Part shown: in pieces, positions 46,643 through 55,921 of the stretch
How positions within the stretch are numbered: position 1 is the first letter of the stretch
Layout of the letters: each line of letters begins with the position of its first letter
DNA from: Bdellovibrio bacteriovorus
GTDB taxonomy: Bacteria > Bdellovibrionota > Bdellovibrionia > Bdellovibrionales > Bdellovibrionaceae
Direction: 5' to 3'
Assembly (NCBI RefSeq): GCF_001592755.1
Contig: NZ_LUKF01000001.1
Span: 36,774-100,773, forward strand
Length of the DNA stretch: 64,000 nucleotides
Made by a program: the position numbers and the translations under genes
The notes under the pieces: model-generated
What the model saw: the letters and a program-made list of their open reading frames with translations, nothing else
What the model was told of the DNA's origin: nothing
Database searches by the model: none

Positions 46643-46644
46643 GT

Positions 46645-48531
46645 TTATTCAACTGTCACGGATTTTGCGAGGTTGCGTGGTTGATCCACGTCGTAACCTA
46701 AGTTGCATGCTAAATGGTAAGACATTAGCTGTAATGGAATGACAGTCAAAATAGACTCGACAGTCCAGTGAGCTTTCGGAATTGCCAAATAGTATTCACT
46801 GATAGCGCGAAGCTTTTCGTTTTCGCCAGTTCCGATAGAAATCACTTTACCGCCACGGGCACGAGCTTCTTCCAGATTGCTGATGGTTTTTTCGTAAAGG
46901 TGATCTGTCGGAGCCACCATCACAATCGCCATACGCTCGTCGATCAATGCCAAAGGACCGTGCTTCATTTCGCCGGCCGCATAACCTTCCGCGTGCATGT
47001 AAGCGAGTTCTTTTAATTTCAAAGCACCTTCCATTGCGATCGGGAAGCTGGTACCACGACCCATGTACAAGAAACCACGGAACAACTTCAAACCTGAAGC
47101 CGCTTCTTCGAAGTACTTGTCATAAGCCAAAACACCTTCCATTTGACTTGGAACCGCTAGTAAAGACTTCACAAGTTCTTTTTCTGTCGCCTCATTCATC
47201 GCACCGCGAGCGCGAGCCAATGAAATGGCAAAGCAGTTAAGGACCGCCATCGTGCTGGTGAAAGCTTTTGTCGAAGCCACGCCGATCTCCGGACCCGAGT
47301 TCATGTACAAGTGACCGTGAGCTTCACGATCAATTGTTGAATTGCGCACGTTACAGATACTCAAAGTTGTCGCACCCAATTCTTTAGCCATGCGGATTGC
47401 TGCCAAAGTATCAGCCGTCTCTCCACTTTGCGAAATCGTCATTACCAAGCTGCGCGGAGGAATCACCGGGTTGCGATAGCGGAATTCACTTGCGATATCA
47501 CATTCAACCGGAACCTTCGCCAATTGTTCGATCAGGTATTTACCCACCATGCCGGCATAGTTACTTGTCCCGCAGGCGATGATGAAAACGCGGTCGATGT
47601 TTTTAAAGACCTCTTGAGTTTTCGCCCAGTCTGCTTTCGTGTCCAACTCTTCCAGCTTTTGAACAGGTTGTCCGCCAAAGCCGACATTCTTAAGAGCGAC
47701 AGAGAAGTTCTCTGGATTCACATGCGGCTCAATTGCTGCTGCGACCGCGCGAGGTTGCTCATAGATTTCTTTAAGCATGTAGTGAGCATAACCTTGCTTT
47801 TCAACCATCTCTGGATTCCAGTTCAGCTCAACCACTTTCTTTTGAATCGGAAAGCCGTTGGCAGAGAAGAACTGAACATCCGCCCCTTTGATCGACACGA
47901 TTTCACGGTCGTCCAAGTAAACGAATTTTTTTGTGTACTGAATCAAAGCTTGAACGTCGCTGGCCACGAACATTTCTTTTTCGCCGATACCCACAACAAG
48001 CGGTGGACCGTCTTTGAAAGCCACTAGACGATCTGGATCTTGCTCCCACATCACAAGGATAGAGAACGCGCCGCGGATTTTTTGCAAAACGCCTTCAACG
48101 GCTTTGAAAAGATCTTTCGTCAGTTCGACTTCGTTCGCGATCAAATGCGCGACAAGTTCAGAGTCTGTGTCTGAAGTGATCTCCGCCCCTTGAGCCAAAA
48201 GCTCTTCGCGAATTTCAAGATAGTTTTCGATAATGCCATTGTGAACAAGATTGATGCCGCGAACTTGGTGAGGATGGGCATTTCTTTCAGAAGGTTTACC
48301 GTGAGTCGCCCAACGAGTGTGACCGATGCCGATACGACCATCGAACTTTTCTGACGTCAGTTTTTCTTCCAAGTTTTTAAGTTTACCTTGGGCACGCACG
48401 CGTTTTGTTTTGCCACCATCAAGAATAGCTACACCCGCACTGTCGTATCCACGGTATTCTAATTTTTTAAGACCGCTGATAATCACATCTTTGGGATTTT
48501 GAGGGCCTAAATAGCCAACGATACCACACAT
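46645..48531 (-). CDS. glmS: Glutamine-fructose-6-phosphate aminotransferase GlmS
   Basis: Makes glucosamine-6-phosphate, the first step of amino-sugar supply for cell wall and LPS. The 628-residue protein starts MCGIVGYLG with the catalytic Cys2, carries HTRWATHGKPSERNAHPH, and two SIS domains (for example VFIIACGTSNYAGMVGKY and TISQSGETADTLAA). It is slightly longer than the E. coli enzyme (609). It lies 8 bases after glmU; no glmS ribozyme is seen, as expected for a second gene in the operon. Confidence 0.96.
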   Translation of the reverse strand: MCGIVGYLGPQNPKDVIISGLKKLEYRGYDSAGVAILDGGKTKRVRAQGKLKNLEEKLTSEKFDGRIGIGHTRWATHGKPSERNAHPHQVRGINLVHNGIIENYLEIREELLAQGAEITSDTDSELVAHLIANEVELTKDLFKAVEGVLQKIRGAFSILVMWEQDPDRLVAFKDGPPLVVGIGEKEMFVASDVQALIQYTKKFVYLDDREIVSIKGADVQFFSANGFPIQKKVVELNWNPEMVEKQGYAHYMLKEIYEQPRAVAAAIEPHVNPENFSVALKNVGFGGQPVQKLEELDTKADWAKTQEVFKNIDRVFIIACGTSNYAGMVGKYLIEQLAKVPVECDIASEFRYRNPVIPPRSLVMTISQSGETADTLAAIRMAKELGATTLSICNVRNSTIDREAHGHLYMNSGPEIGVASTKAFTSTMAVLNCFAISLARARGAMNEATEKELVKSLLAVPSQMEGVLAYDKYFEEAASGLKLFRGFLYMGRGTSFPIAMEGALKLKELAYMHAEGYAAGEMKHGPLALIDERMAIVMVAPTDHLYEKTISNLEEARARGGKVISIGTGENEKLRAISEYYLAIPKAHWTVESILTVIPLQLMSYHLACNLGYDVDQPRNLAKSVTVE

Positions 48532-48539
48532 AACTTCAC

Positions 48540-49946
48540 CTATTTGCTTTCAGTCTCGGCCACTTCTTGTTCGGTGGCTTTGACAGCGTAGTTTTCTTTA
48601 ACGAATTGTTTGCCACGAGCGACAGCCAAAGCTTTCGCTGGGACATTTTTAGTAATCGTCGATCCAGAACCGATGATGGCGTCGTCGCCAACTTCGATAG
48701 GAGCCACGAACTGAGTGTCACTGCCTACGAAGACGCGGTTCCCGATCTTCGTTTTATATTTCTTTCTGTCAGCTGCGTAATTACAAGTTATAGTTCCGCA
48801 ACCTACGTTCACTTCTTCTCCGATCTCGGCATCGCCAAGATACGTCAAGTGACCGGCTTTCGATTTTTTACCGAACTTCACTTTCTTCATTTCCACGAAG
48901 TTTCCAACATGAGCTTCTTCGAAGATTTCTGTCTCTGGGCGAAGGCGCGCGTAAGGGCCCACAGAAACTTTATTGTGAAGTTTCGTTTGTTCTAAATAGC
49001 TGCCGCCGCGCACTTGCACGCTATCGCCGATTTCTGAATCAGATATAAAACTATTCGATTCGATCACGGTGAAAGAGCCGACTTTGGAGCGACCACGAAT
49101 AAAGACATTCGGGTAAAGCACTGTGCCAGCGCCGATCTCCACACTTTCTTCCACATAGACAGTGCGAGGGTCGATCATCAACACGCCTTCTTCCATCAAG
49201 CGCATAGCTTTGCGTTTGAATAAAAGACGAGTGGCTTTAGCTAACTCGACTTGGTTGTTCACACCGACAGCGACTTTTGGAGTCGACTGAATGGCTTGCA
49301 CACGCAGCTTGTCCGAGATGCACAAAGAAATAAGATCGGTGATGTAGAATTCTTTTTTTGAATTGTTGTTTGAAATCTTCGGAAGGTATTCGGCAAGGAC
49401 CGAGCCCTTCACCACGTAGATACCTGTATTGATTTCTTTGATTTTCAAAGTTTCAACCGAAGCATCTTTCGCTTCAACGATCGCGGCAAGTTCACCACGA
49501 TGACGCACGATACGGCCGAACTCGCCCGGCGTTTTAATGACAGCAGTCACCACGGCCAAATCACATTTTTCATCACGGAAGTGACGAACGAAGTCTTTGA
49601 TATCCGAAGCTTCAATCAACGGATGATCACCGTTCATGATAACAACGTCACCTTCGATGGTTTCTGGTTTGGCGCAACGAACGGCGTGTGCCGTCCCCAA
49701 TTGCTCGTCTTGGACGTAACAAGCAACACCCATAGGTTCGACGACCTGGCGGACGAGATTTTGTCCGTGACCCACGATCACACGAACTTCAGCGGCACCG
49801 GCACCTTTGGAAGCTTGAATGACTTTTTCAATCATCGGGCGGCCCGCCACGGGATGAAGAACTTTTGGAAGTGGCGATTTCATACGTGTGCCCTTACCGG
49901 CAGCAAGAGCGATCACAGTTAACTTCTCAGATGAATTGACTGACAT
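48540..49946 (-). CDS. glmU: Bifunctional UDP-GlcNAc pyrophosphorylase/glucosamine-1-phosphate acetyltransferase GlmU
   Basis: Acetylates glucosamine-1-phosphate and couples it with UTP to give UDP-GlcNAc. The 468-residue protein has the uridyltransferase N-terminal domain (ALAAGKGTRMKSPLPKVLH, MNGDHPLI), a linker and a left-handed beta-helix acetyltransferase domain with acetyl-CoA residues (GNFVEMKKVKFG, GHLTYLGDAEIG, TCNYAADRKKYKT). First gene of the glmU-glmS operon, divergent from the M14 peptidase gene with 57 bases between. Confidence 0.95.
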   Translation of the reverse strand: MSVNSSEKLTVIALAAGKGTRMKSPLPKVLHPVAGRPMIEKVIQASKGAGAAEVRVIVGHGQNLVRQVVEPMGVACYVQDEQLGTAHAVRCAKPETIEGDVVIMNGDHPLIEASDIKDFVRHFRDEKCDLAVVTAVIKTPGEFGRIVRHRGELAAIVEAKDASVETLKIKEINTGIYVVKGSVLAEYLPKISNNNSKKEFYITDLISLCISDKLRVQAIQSTPKVAVGVNNQVELAKATRLLFKRKAMRLMEEGVLMIDPRTVYVEESVEIGAGTVLYPNVFIRGRSKVGSFTVIESNSFISDSEIGDSVQVRGGSYLEQTKLHNKVSVGPYARLRPETEIFEEAHVGNFVEMKKVKFGKKSKAGHLTYLGDAEIGEEVNVGCGTITCNYAADRKKYKTKIGNRVFVGSDTQFVAPIEVGDDAIIGSGSTITKNVPAKALAVARGKQFVKENYAVKATEQEVAETESK

Positions 49947-50003
49947 TTAGAAACATCCTTTTAAAAGCTTTTCTTCTCTGAAAAAAACAGGCTTAATTGT
50001 CTC

Positions 50004-50702
50004 ATGCAAGGAAAAATTTTTCACCAAACTTCTTGGGCTCAAACCTCTCTTGGAACTTCTATCGAATTGTATAAAAAATCACACAGTTTGAGTGGCTTTT
50101 CCGAACGGCCCATTTTGTTTATTGGAGGAGTTCATGGCGACGAACCCGAAGGCGTTCGCCTGGCGCAGGAACTTATCCAATGGCTTAAGCAGGTGGAGGC
50201 CACTCAATCTGAGTCTATCCGCCCTTGGCTGCTGATTCCCTGTATCAACCCCGACGGTTATGCGAAAAACCAAAGAGTGAACGCCGGTGGAGTCGACCTG
50301 AACCGCAACTTTCCTTCGCGAGACTGGTCCTCAGAAGCCAAGGCACCCCGATATTATCCTGGCCCTTCGCCTGGAAGTGAGAAGGAAGTGCAGGCCTTGG
50401 TAAAACTCATTGAGGACGAAAAGCCACAGCTCATAGTACACTTTCACTCGTGGGAGCCTTGCGTTGTCTACACGGGCCAGCCTGGAAAGAAAGCCGCAGA
50501 GATACTGGCGACTGACACAGGTTACGAGGCGCGTGAAGACATTGGCTATCCGACACCGGGAAGCCTAGGGCAATACGGTTGGATGGAACACCAGATCCCG
50601 GTGATCTGTATTGAAGAACAAGAACACATTGATCTGAATTTAGTGTGGCCTCACTTTAAAAAGGGACTGGAACTTCTACTGACAGGAAAATCAATTTCAT
50701 GA
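50004..50702 (+). CDS. M14-family zinc carboxypeptidase, MpaA-like
   Basis: A 232-residue cytoplasmic peptidase. The zinc ligands are visible in GGVHGDEPEG (H-x2-E) and VHFHSWEP (His), the substrate Arg/Asn motif is GGVDLNRNFPSRDW, and a catalytic Glu probably lies in CIEEQEH. It resembles MpaA, which removes meso-diaminopimelate from murein tripeptides during cell-wall recycling, and short M14 carboxypeptidases. The bond it cuts here is not proven. No good ribosome binding site. It overlaps the HAD gene by 4 bases. Confidence 0.8.
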   Translation: MQGKIFHQTSWAQTSLGTSIELYKKSHSLSGFSERPILFIGGVHGDEPEGVRLAQELIQWLKQVEATQSESIRPWLLIPCINPDGYAKNQRVNAGGVDLNRNFPSRDWSSEAKAPRYYPGPSPGSEKEVQALVKLIEDEKPQLIVHFHSWEPCVVYTGQPGKKAAEILATDTGYEAREDIGYPTPGSLGQYGWMEHQIPVICIEEQEHIDLNLVWPHFKKGLELLLTGKSIS

Positions 50703-51382
50703 GTAAGTATAAATCCATCGCCTTCGACTTAGACGACACCTTGCTGGACACCTCAGGCATTCTGGTTCCCGCAGCGGCCCGCCGTTCTTGCGAAGCCATG
50801 CTGGCGGCGGGATTGCGATGTGATTTAGAAACTTGCTTGCAAATGCGCCATGAGTTGGCCTCGCAATATTCCCATACCGAAATCTTTACGAAGATTGTCG
50901 ATAGATTTGGAACAAACCAAAAAGGGAAAGCCATTCACGACGCGCTTGAGCGTTTCTATAATCCCGAGATCCCTGAAAAACTTCCGATGATGCCGGGCTC
51001 TTTGGAAAACATCCAAAAACTTCGCGAGTCTCACAATTTATTTTTAGTGACGATGGGGTCTCCCGAGGCCCAGGCGCAAAAAATCCGCTCTTTAGGAATC
51101 GCGCCGCTGTTTAAAAAAATCTATATTCTGAATGGGTTTATCGGAGAGAAAAAAGAATCGGCCTTCCTGGACATTGTTCAAAGTGAAGGTCATAAACCGC
51201 AAGAGCTTTTAAGTATCGGGAATCGTCTTTCCAGTGAAATTCGTGATGGAAAGCGCATTGGTGCTGACACCTGTTACTTCGCTTATGGCGAGCACGTCGG
51301 TGAAATTCCGCAATATCCTGAAGATCATCCTGACTTTACTATCACTCAACACCAGGACCTTATCCCGACATGCGGACTTTAA
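50699..51382 (+). CDS. HAD-superfamily hydrolase
   Basis: A 227-residue phosphatase-type protein. Motif I FDLDDTLLDTS (nucleophile Asp), motif II LVTMGS, Lys of motif III in YILNGFIGEKK, and motif IV LSIGNRLSSEIRDGKRIGAD are present. Helical cap between I and II. Substrate unknown (sugar-phosphate, nucleotide or phosphoglycolate-like). It overlaps the next kinase gene by 13 bases, an unusual coupling of an enzyme and a sensor. Confidence 0.85.
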   Translation: MSKYKSIAFDLDDTLLDTSGILVPAAARRSCEAMLAAGLRCDLETCLQMRHELASQYSHTEIFTKIVDRFGTNQKGKAIHDALERFYNPEIPEKLPMMPGSLENIQKLRESHNLFLVTMGSPEAQAQKIRSLGIAPLFKKIYILNGFIGEKKESAFLDIVQSEGHKPQELLSIGNRLSSEIRDGKRIGADTCYFAYGEHVGEIPQYPEDHPDFTITQHQDLIPTCGL

Positions 51383-53211
51383 AAGCCAGTTTTCTTTTAA
51401 TTGGTCCTTGGGACGCCCGTTTGCAAGAGTTGGGGGCGCATATTGCCACCGACTTGCAGCAGGCCTGGCATTGGATTCAAGATTCCACCTACGATGTTGT
51501 CGCCGTATCGATCACTTTGGTTTTAGGAAAAAAGTTTCCTGAGTTTTATCAGGCCATCAAAGAAAGTTCGCCGGCGACGCAATTTATTGCCGTCGTGCCA
51601 GAAGATTTTTCCGCCCATCAGCTTTCTTTTTTGCATGAAGAGTTTTCTTTCTTCCGAGTGATGTCGAGCTATCAAGATGCCGATTTAGAAACCCACTTGT
51701 TTTCGGCCTTAGAAGAAGCCAATCAGCGTAAACAGGATGAAAACTTAGCGCTCTTAATTCGCGAACAAACAGCACAGTTAAAACGCTTGCAAATTGAACT
51801 GGAAGAACGCGTGCAAAAAAGAACAAAGTTTCTTACCGAAGCACGCCGCAAATTGTTTTTAACAAACTCTCGTATCGAAGGATTTAAGCGCGCCCTCATG
51901 GCCGTGCATCAGGCAAGCTCTGTCGGGGAAATTGAACAACTTCTTAATGAATCTATGGCGGCGACGGTTCACACCTCTTGGATTCGTTTGTTCTATCACC
52001 CGCAAGACGAACTGTTTTCAAGACAGGTGCAAGCCCAGTTGAACTTCACGCAACTGCAGGTTCCCCTTTTCCGTCATCACGAAAAAGTCGGGTCCATCTT
52101 TTTCTTGCGCGGCCCGGATCATCCTTTTACGAAGGAAGAAAGTGACTTCCTCACTCGCGTGGCCGAAGCCGTGGCTTTGGCCTTGGATCGTATTCAGAAA
52201 CTGAAAGAATCAGAGTCTTTGAAAGAACAATGGGAAGCCACTTTCAACTCCATGTCTGACCCCGTTGTTCTTATCGATACGAATTATGACATCATTCAAT
52301 CCAACAAGGCTTTGGACGACAGGCTTCGTGAGCAGGGCCGTGAACACACCTCGCGCAAGTGTTACCAAGTTTTATACAATCGCGAAGAACCTTGTCCGGG
52401 CTGTCAGCGTGGAACGAACTTCCGCGTGCAAAGTCAGAGCTCTTCTCCGCGCACCTTTGAAGTTTTCAGCCAAAGTCTTCCGTTGGATTCTGAAAAGCCA
52501 CCGGTATTCGTCAATCTTTATCATGACGTGACTCAACAACTGAAAATGGAAAAGCAGATCTTAGAGTCGGCAAAAATGGCAGAGCTGGGAACTATCGGAT
52601 CAAGTATCGCTCACGAACTGAACAATCCCTTAGGTGGCATACTATCCTTCACTCAGCTCATTAAGATGGACATGAGTCCAGACAATCCGCTTTACCCCGA
52701 CATTGTGGAAATGGAAGCCGGCGTGCAACGCTGTAAAGAAATCGTGCAAAACCTATTAGGTTTCACGCGAAACCCCAATGCCGATCAGATTGGAGATATC
52801 AGTCTGAAGGAAGCCTGCTTGCGTGCTCTTAAGATCGTAGAGCTGCAAACAAAATCTCAGGGCATTGAAGTGAAGCTGCACTTCCCGGGCGACGACATTT
52901 TGGTACGTGGCCACCTTAATCTTCTGGCTCAAGCTTTGAAAAATGTTTTACAAAGTGCGATTGATCACGTCACAGATCGTTCACGCAACGAAAAGGGCTT
53001 TCGTCCAATTCTGGATATCGAAATTTCTTCCGGCACCGAACTGACATATATTTTAGTCAAGGATAACGGTACGCCAGAAAAAAACCCCAGCCTTCCTATC
53101 GGCTTAGGTCTTTCAGTGGCTTCGCAGATTTTGCGAGACTTTGAAGGCACACTGGAGTTTTCACTGAGCCAAGACCAAGAGAATATAGCGCGCATAGCTT
53201 TTTCACTTTAA
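51370..53211 (+). CDS. Soluble sensor histidine kinase (pseudo-receiver-GAF-PAS-HisKA-HATPase)
   Basis: A 613-residue kinase without membrane helices. The N-terminal 120 residues look like a receiver fold, but the phospho-Asp position seems to be Ser (YDVVAVSITLVLG), so it is a pseudo-receiver. Then a long coiled coil (about 120-170), GAF (about 175-280), PAS with a Cys pair typical of redox or metal binding (SRKCYQVLYNREEPCPGC), HisKA with IAHELNNPLGGILSF and HATPase (VKDNG, then PIGLGLSVASQIL). The cysteines may sense redox state; that is inference. First of three signalling genes in a row. Confidence 0.88.
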   Translation: MRTLKASFLLIGPWDARLQELGAHIATDLQQAWHWIQDSTYDVVAVSITLVLGKKFPEFYQAIKESSPATQFIAVVPEDFSAHQLSFLHEEFSFFRVMSSYQDADLETHLFSALEEANQRKQDENLALLIREQTAQLKRLQIELEERVQKRTKFLTEARRKLFLTNSRIEGFKRALMAVHQASSVGEIEQLLNESMAATVHTSWIRLFYHPQDELFSRQVQAQLNFTQLQVPLFRHHEKVGSIFFLRGPDHPFTKEESDFLTRVAEAVALALDRIQKLKESESLKEQWEATFNSMSDPVVLIDTNYDIIQSNKALDDRLREQGREHTSRKCYQVLYNREEPCPGCQRGTNFRVQSQSSSPRTFEVFSQSLPLDSEKPPVFVNLYHDVTQQLKMEKQILESAKMAELGTIGSSIAHELNNPLGGILSFTQLIKMDMSPDNPLYPDIVEMEAGVQRCKEIVQNLLGFTRNPNADQIGDISLKEACLRALKIVELQTKSQGIEVKLHFPGDDILVRGHLNLLAQALKNVLQSAIDHVTDRSRNEKGFRPILDIEISSGTELTYILVKDNGTPEKNPSLPIGLGLSVASQILRDFEGTLEFSLSQDQENIARIAFSL

Positions 53212-53220
53212 AGGGTTTTT

Positions 53221-55422
53221 GTGGAAATCAAAATCACCAATCGCTTGATTCAGGGTATCTTTGCCCTTGGCACGGTCGTCACTCTTTCTATTCTTGTCTT
53301 AAACTTTTTATCGTTACGTGACTATCGCCGTTCTATTCGTGAACAGGAAAAAAGCGAAGCTCTGGTGACCGTCATGGAAGAACTTGTGAAGACGATGGTT
53401 GACCTCGAGACGGGCCAACGGGGTTACATCCTTACATCTAACGGTGATTTTCTTGAACCCTACGACAAAGCCCGCATCCACATTCCGCGCCACCTCGACA
53501 CTTTGGATAAAGGCGCTCCCGCGGAAATTAAAAACATGGCCGAATACAAAGCGATCCGCGGACTTATTAATAAAAAAATTGGAATCTCGCGTGAACTTAT
53601 TGCGCTCGTGAATGCGGGCGAAGTGAAAAAAGCTCAAGACAAAGTACGCTCTGGAACGGGTAAAGAAGTCATGGATCAGCTTCGCAACAACGTTGAAATC
53701 GTGAAAGGTGTTGAGCGCGCTAAAGTGGAAGAGCATCGTCTCATCGCTGAATCCAAAGGCCGTATCAATCGCGACTGGACAATCTTAGGTAGCGGACTTT
53801 GTTTTGCGGTTATTGTTCTGGCCTATCTTCTGACCGACATGGAAAACCGCCGACGCACCAAAGTTGAAGAAGAATTAGCACTGGCGAAGGATGCCGCTGT
53901 TGAGGCTTCTAAACACAAGTCTGAATTTTTAGCGAACATGAGCCACGAAATTCGCACTCCCATGAACGGCATTCTAGGAATGTCGGAAGTGATGCTTGCG
54001 GAAATGCCCGAGGGCAGCCAACGTGCCAAACTTGAAAAGATCCGCGATGCTGGAATGGCTCTTTTGACCCTCATCAACGGCATTTTGGATCTTTCAAAGA
54101 TTGAATCCGGAAAACTGGAACTTGAAGAAAACTATTTCGAGCTGCCGAAACTTGTGCAAGAAGTTTACAACACCTTAGAATATTCCGCGAAGTCCAAGGG
54201 CTTGGACTTCGCGATTTCTATTTCTGACAACACACCTCGCGCGTTTTCCGGAGACGCTCTTCGCATCCGCCAAATTCTTATCAATCTTTTGGGGAATGCC
54301 ATCAAGTTCAGCTCTTCAGGTAAAGTTGCGTTACAGATCAACTCTTACCGCGCGCAAAGTTCCAAAACGATGCTTCAAGTGCAAGTTTCCGATAACGGCC
54401 CGGGTATGACGGAAGAGACCGTCAAGAAACTCTTCACTCCGTTTGAACAAGGCGACAAAAGCACGACAAGAAAATACGGTGGAACGGGCTTGGGCCTTTC
54501 TATCACGAAAAAACTTGTAGATCTGATGAACGGAACGATTGAAGTCGAAAGCAAACCCGGAGAAGGAACTTCATTCTGGGTGAACATTCCTTTAGAGGCA
54601 GTGAATTCCATGCCGGCAACAAATAGCTCTGCGTCGCTATCGAATCCGGCATTCCTGTCATCTTTGGCTCCGTTGAAAGTGCTGGTGGCTGAAGACAACG
54701 CCACAAACCAGGAAGTGATCAAGGTTATGTTGAAACGCCTGGGTCACACCTTCACGATAGTAGAAAACGGCCGCGAAGCCATTGCCGCTTATGAAAAAGA
54801 AAAACCTGACGTGATCCTGATGGACTGCCACATGCCGGAAATGGATGGCTATGAAGCGGCAAAACATATTACTGACGGTCAAGGCGCGGTTTGGTGTCGA
54901 GGTGTCCCTATTATCGCCGTCACCGCCAATGCTGTTCGAGGCGATAAAGAGGACTGCATGCGCGCAGGAATGTGTGACTATCTGTCGAAACCTCTGACGA
55001 TGGGAGAGCTCGATGATAAACTGGCGATGTGGTCACCAAAGCTTGATGCCGTCGACACCCAAATTGTGGATCCCCGTGCGATGGAACGACTTCGCCAGAT
55101 CAGTGAAACTCAAGCACCCCTCTTGATGTCGCAAATCCGCGAGGAGTGGTTCAAAGAAGCTCCAGAGTCTTTACAGAAAATGAAGACGGTGATCGAACAA
55201 TCTGAATGGTCCGAGGCGAGCAAAATTGCTCATCATTTAAAGTCGACTTGCGCAAACGCGGGCTTACGTCGAATGACTCAGTTCTGTTCCAAAATTGAAG
55301 AAGACATTGCTCAAAACAAGTTTGATGAAGTGATGTATTTGTTTTTACAGCTGCGTTCTGAATATAAACTTGCGTGTTTGCATTTAGGAAGAGAAAATAG
55401 AAATCAAGGTATGACTTCTTAG
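53221..55422 (+). CDS. CHASE3 hybrid histidine kinase with receiver and HPt domains
   Basis: A 733-residue inner-membrane protein beginning at a GTG. Helix 1 at about 9-29, periplasmic CHASE3 domain (about 40-175; TMVDLETGQRGYILTSNGDF), helix 2 (about 182-203), coiled coil, HisKA with SHEIRTPMNGILGM, HATPase (DNGPGMTEET, GGTGLGLSITK), receiver (about 478-600; VILMDCHMPEMDGYEA) and a C-terminal HPt domain (about 620-720; IAHHLKSTCANAGL with phospho-His). It has all parts for an internal His-Asp-His relay whose output would be a free receiver, most simply the next gene. Confidence 0.93.
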   Translation: MEIKITNRLIQGIFALGTVVTLSILVLNFLSLRDYRRSIREQEKSEALVTVMEELVKTMVDLETGQRGYILTSNGDFLEPYDKARIHIPRHLDTLDKGAPAEIKNMAEYKAIRGLINKKIGISRELIALVNAGEVKKAQDKVRSGTGKEVMDQLRNNVEIVKGVERAKVEEHRLIAESKGRINRDWTILGSGLCFAVIVLAYLLTDMENRRRTKVEEELALAKDAAVEASKHKSEFLANMSHEIRTPMNGILGMSEVMLAEMPEGSQRAKLEKIRDAGMALLTLINGILDLSKIESGKLELEENYFELPKLVQEVYNTLEYSAKSKGLDFAISISDNTPRAFSGDALRIRQILINLLGNAIKFSSSGKVALQINSYRAQSSKTMLQVQVSDNGPGMTEETVKKLFTPFEQGDKSTTRKYGGTGLGLSITKKLVDLMNGTIEVESKPGEGTSFWVNIPLEAVNSMPATNSSASLSNPAFLSSLAPLKVLVAEDNATNQEVIKVMLKRLGHTFTIVENGREAIAAYEKEKPDVILMDCHMPEMDGYEAAKHITDGQGAVWCRGVPIIAVTANAVRGDKEDCMRAGMCDYLSKPLTMGELDDKLAMWSPKLDAVDTQIVDPRAMERLRQISETQAPLLMSQIREEWFKEAPESLQKMKTVIEQSEWSEASKIAHHLKSTCANAGLRRMTQFCSKIEEDIAQNKFDEVMYLFLQLRSEYKLACLHLGRENRNQGMTS

Positions 55423-55431
55423 AGGTGGCTC

Positions 55432-55833
55432 GTGGATAAAAAGGTATTCAGTAAAGTGCGTGTGTTGATTAGTGATGATAATACCACCGATCGAATGATT
55501 CTGGCCGCCGCCCTCAGCGAACTTGGTTTTCAAAATATTATTCAGGCCGAAGACGGCGCTGTGGCGCTAGCTAAAATCGAACGCGCTCACGATATGGGTG
55601 CCAGTATTGATCTTCTTTTTTTGGATTGGCAGATGCCAAAACGCAATGGCCTGAGTCTTTTGACAGATCTGCGCCGATCTCAACGTCATAAAAATATCAA
55701 GATCGTTATGACCACAAATGTTGCCGACGAAAAGTCAGTCAAGGAAGCATTAAATCAAGGCTTAGATTCTTATATTATTAAGCCTCTTTCGCTAGATACA
55801 TTGAAGTCCAAGCTTCTTGCGATGAAGCTTTAA
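55432..55833 (+). CDS. CheY-like single-domain response regulator
   Basis: A 133-residue stand-alone receiver beginning at a GTG. Acidic pair in VLISDDNTTDR, phospho-Asp in LLFLDWQMPKRNGL, Thr in KIVMTTNVADE and Lys in YIIKPLS are all present, so it should be functional. No output domain. It begins 9 bases after the hybrid kinase gene and is the likely acceptor of its HPt phosphate; a target at the flagellar switch or a protein partner is possible. Confidence 0.9.
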   Translation: MDKKVFSKVRVLISDDNTTDRMILAAALSELGFQNIIQAEDGAVALAKIERAHDMGASIDLLFLDWQMPKRNGLSLLTDLRRSQRHKNIKIVMTTNVADEKSVKEALNQGLDSYIIKPLSLDTLKSKLLAMKL

Positions 55834-55921
55834 GGCAGTTCCCTGACTGTTGCCACCACCTGTGAAATTCCATTCCTAGAGGCTCCGACGTTTTCTAAAA
55901 TTATGAAAACAAGGAGTTGTT

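Noticed and set aside
48532-48539. glmS ribozyme
   Set aside because: Only 8 bases separate glmU and glmS, so there is no room for one.
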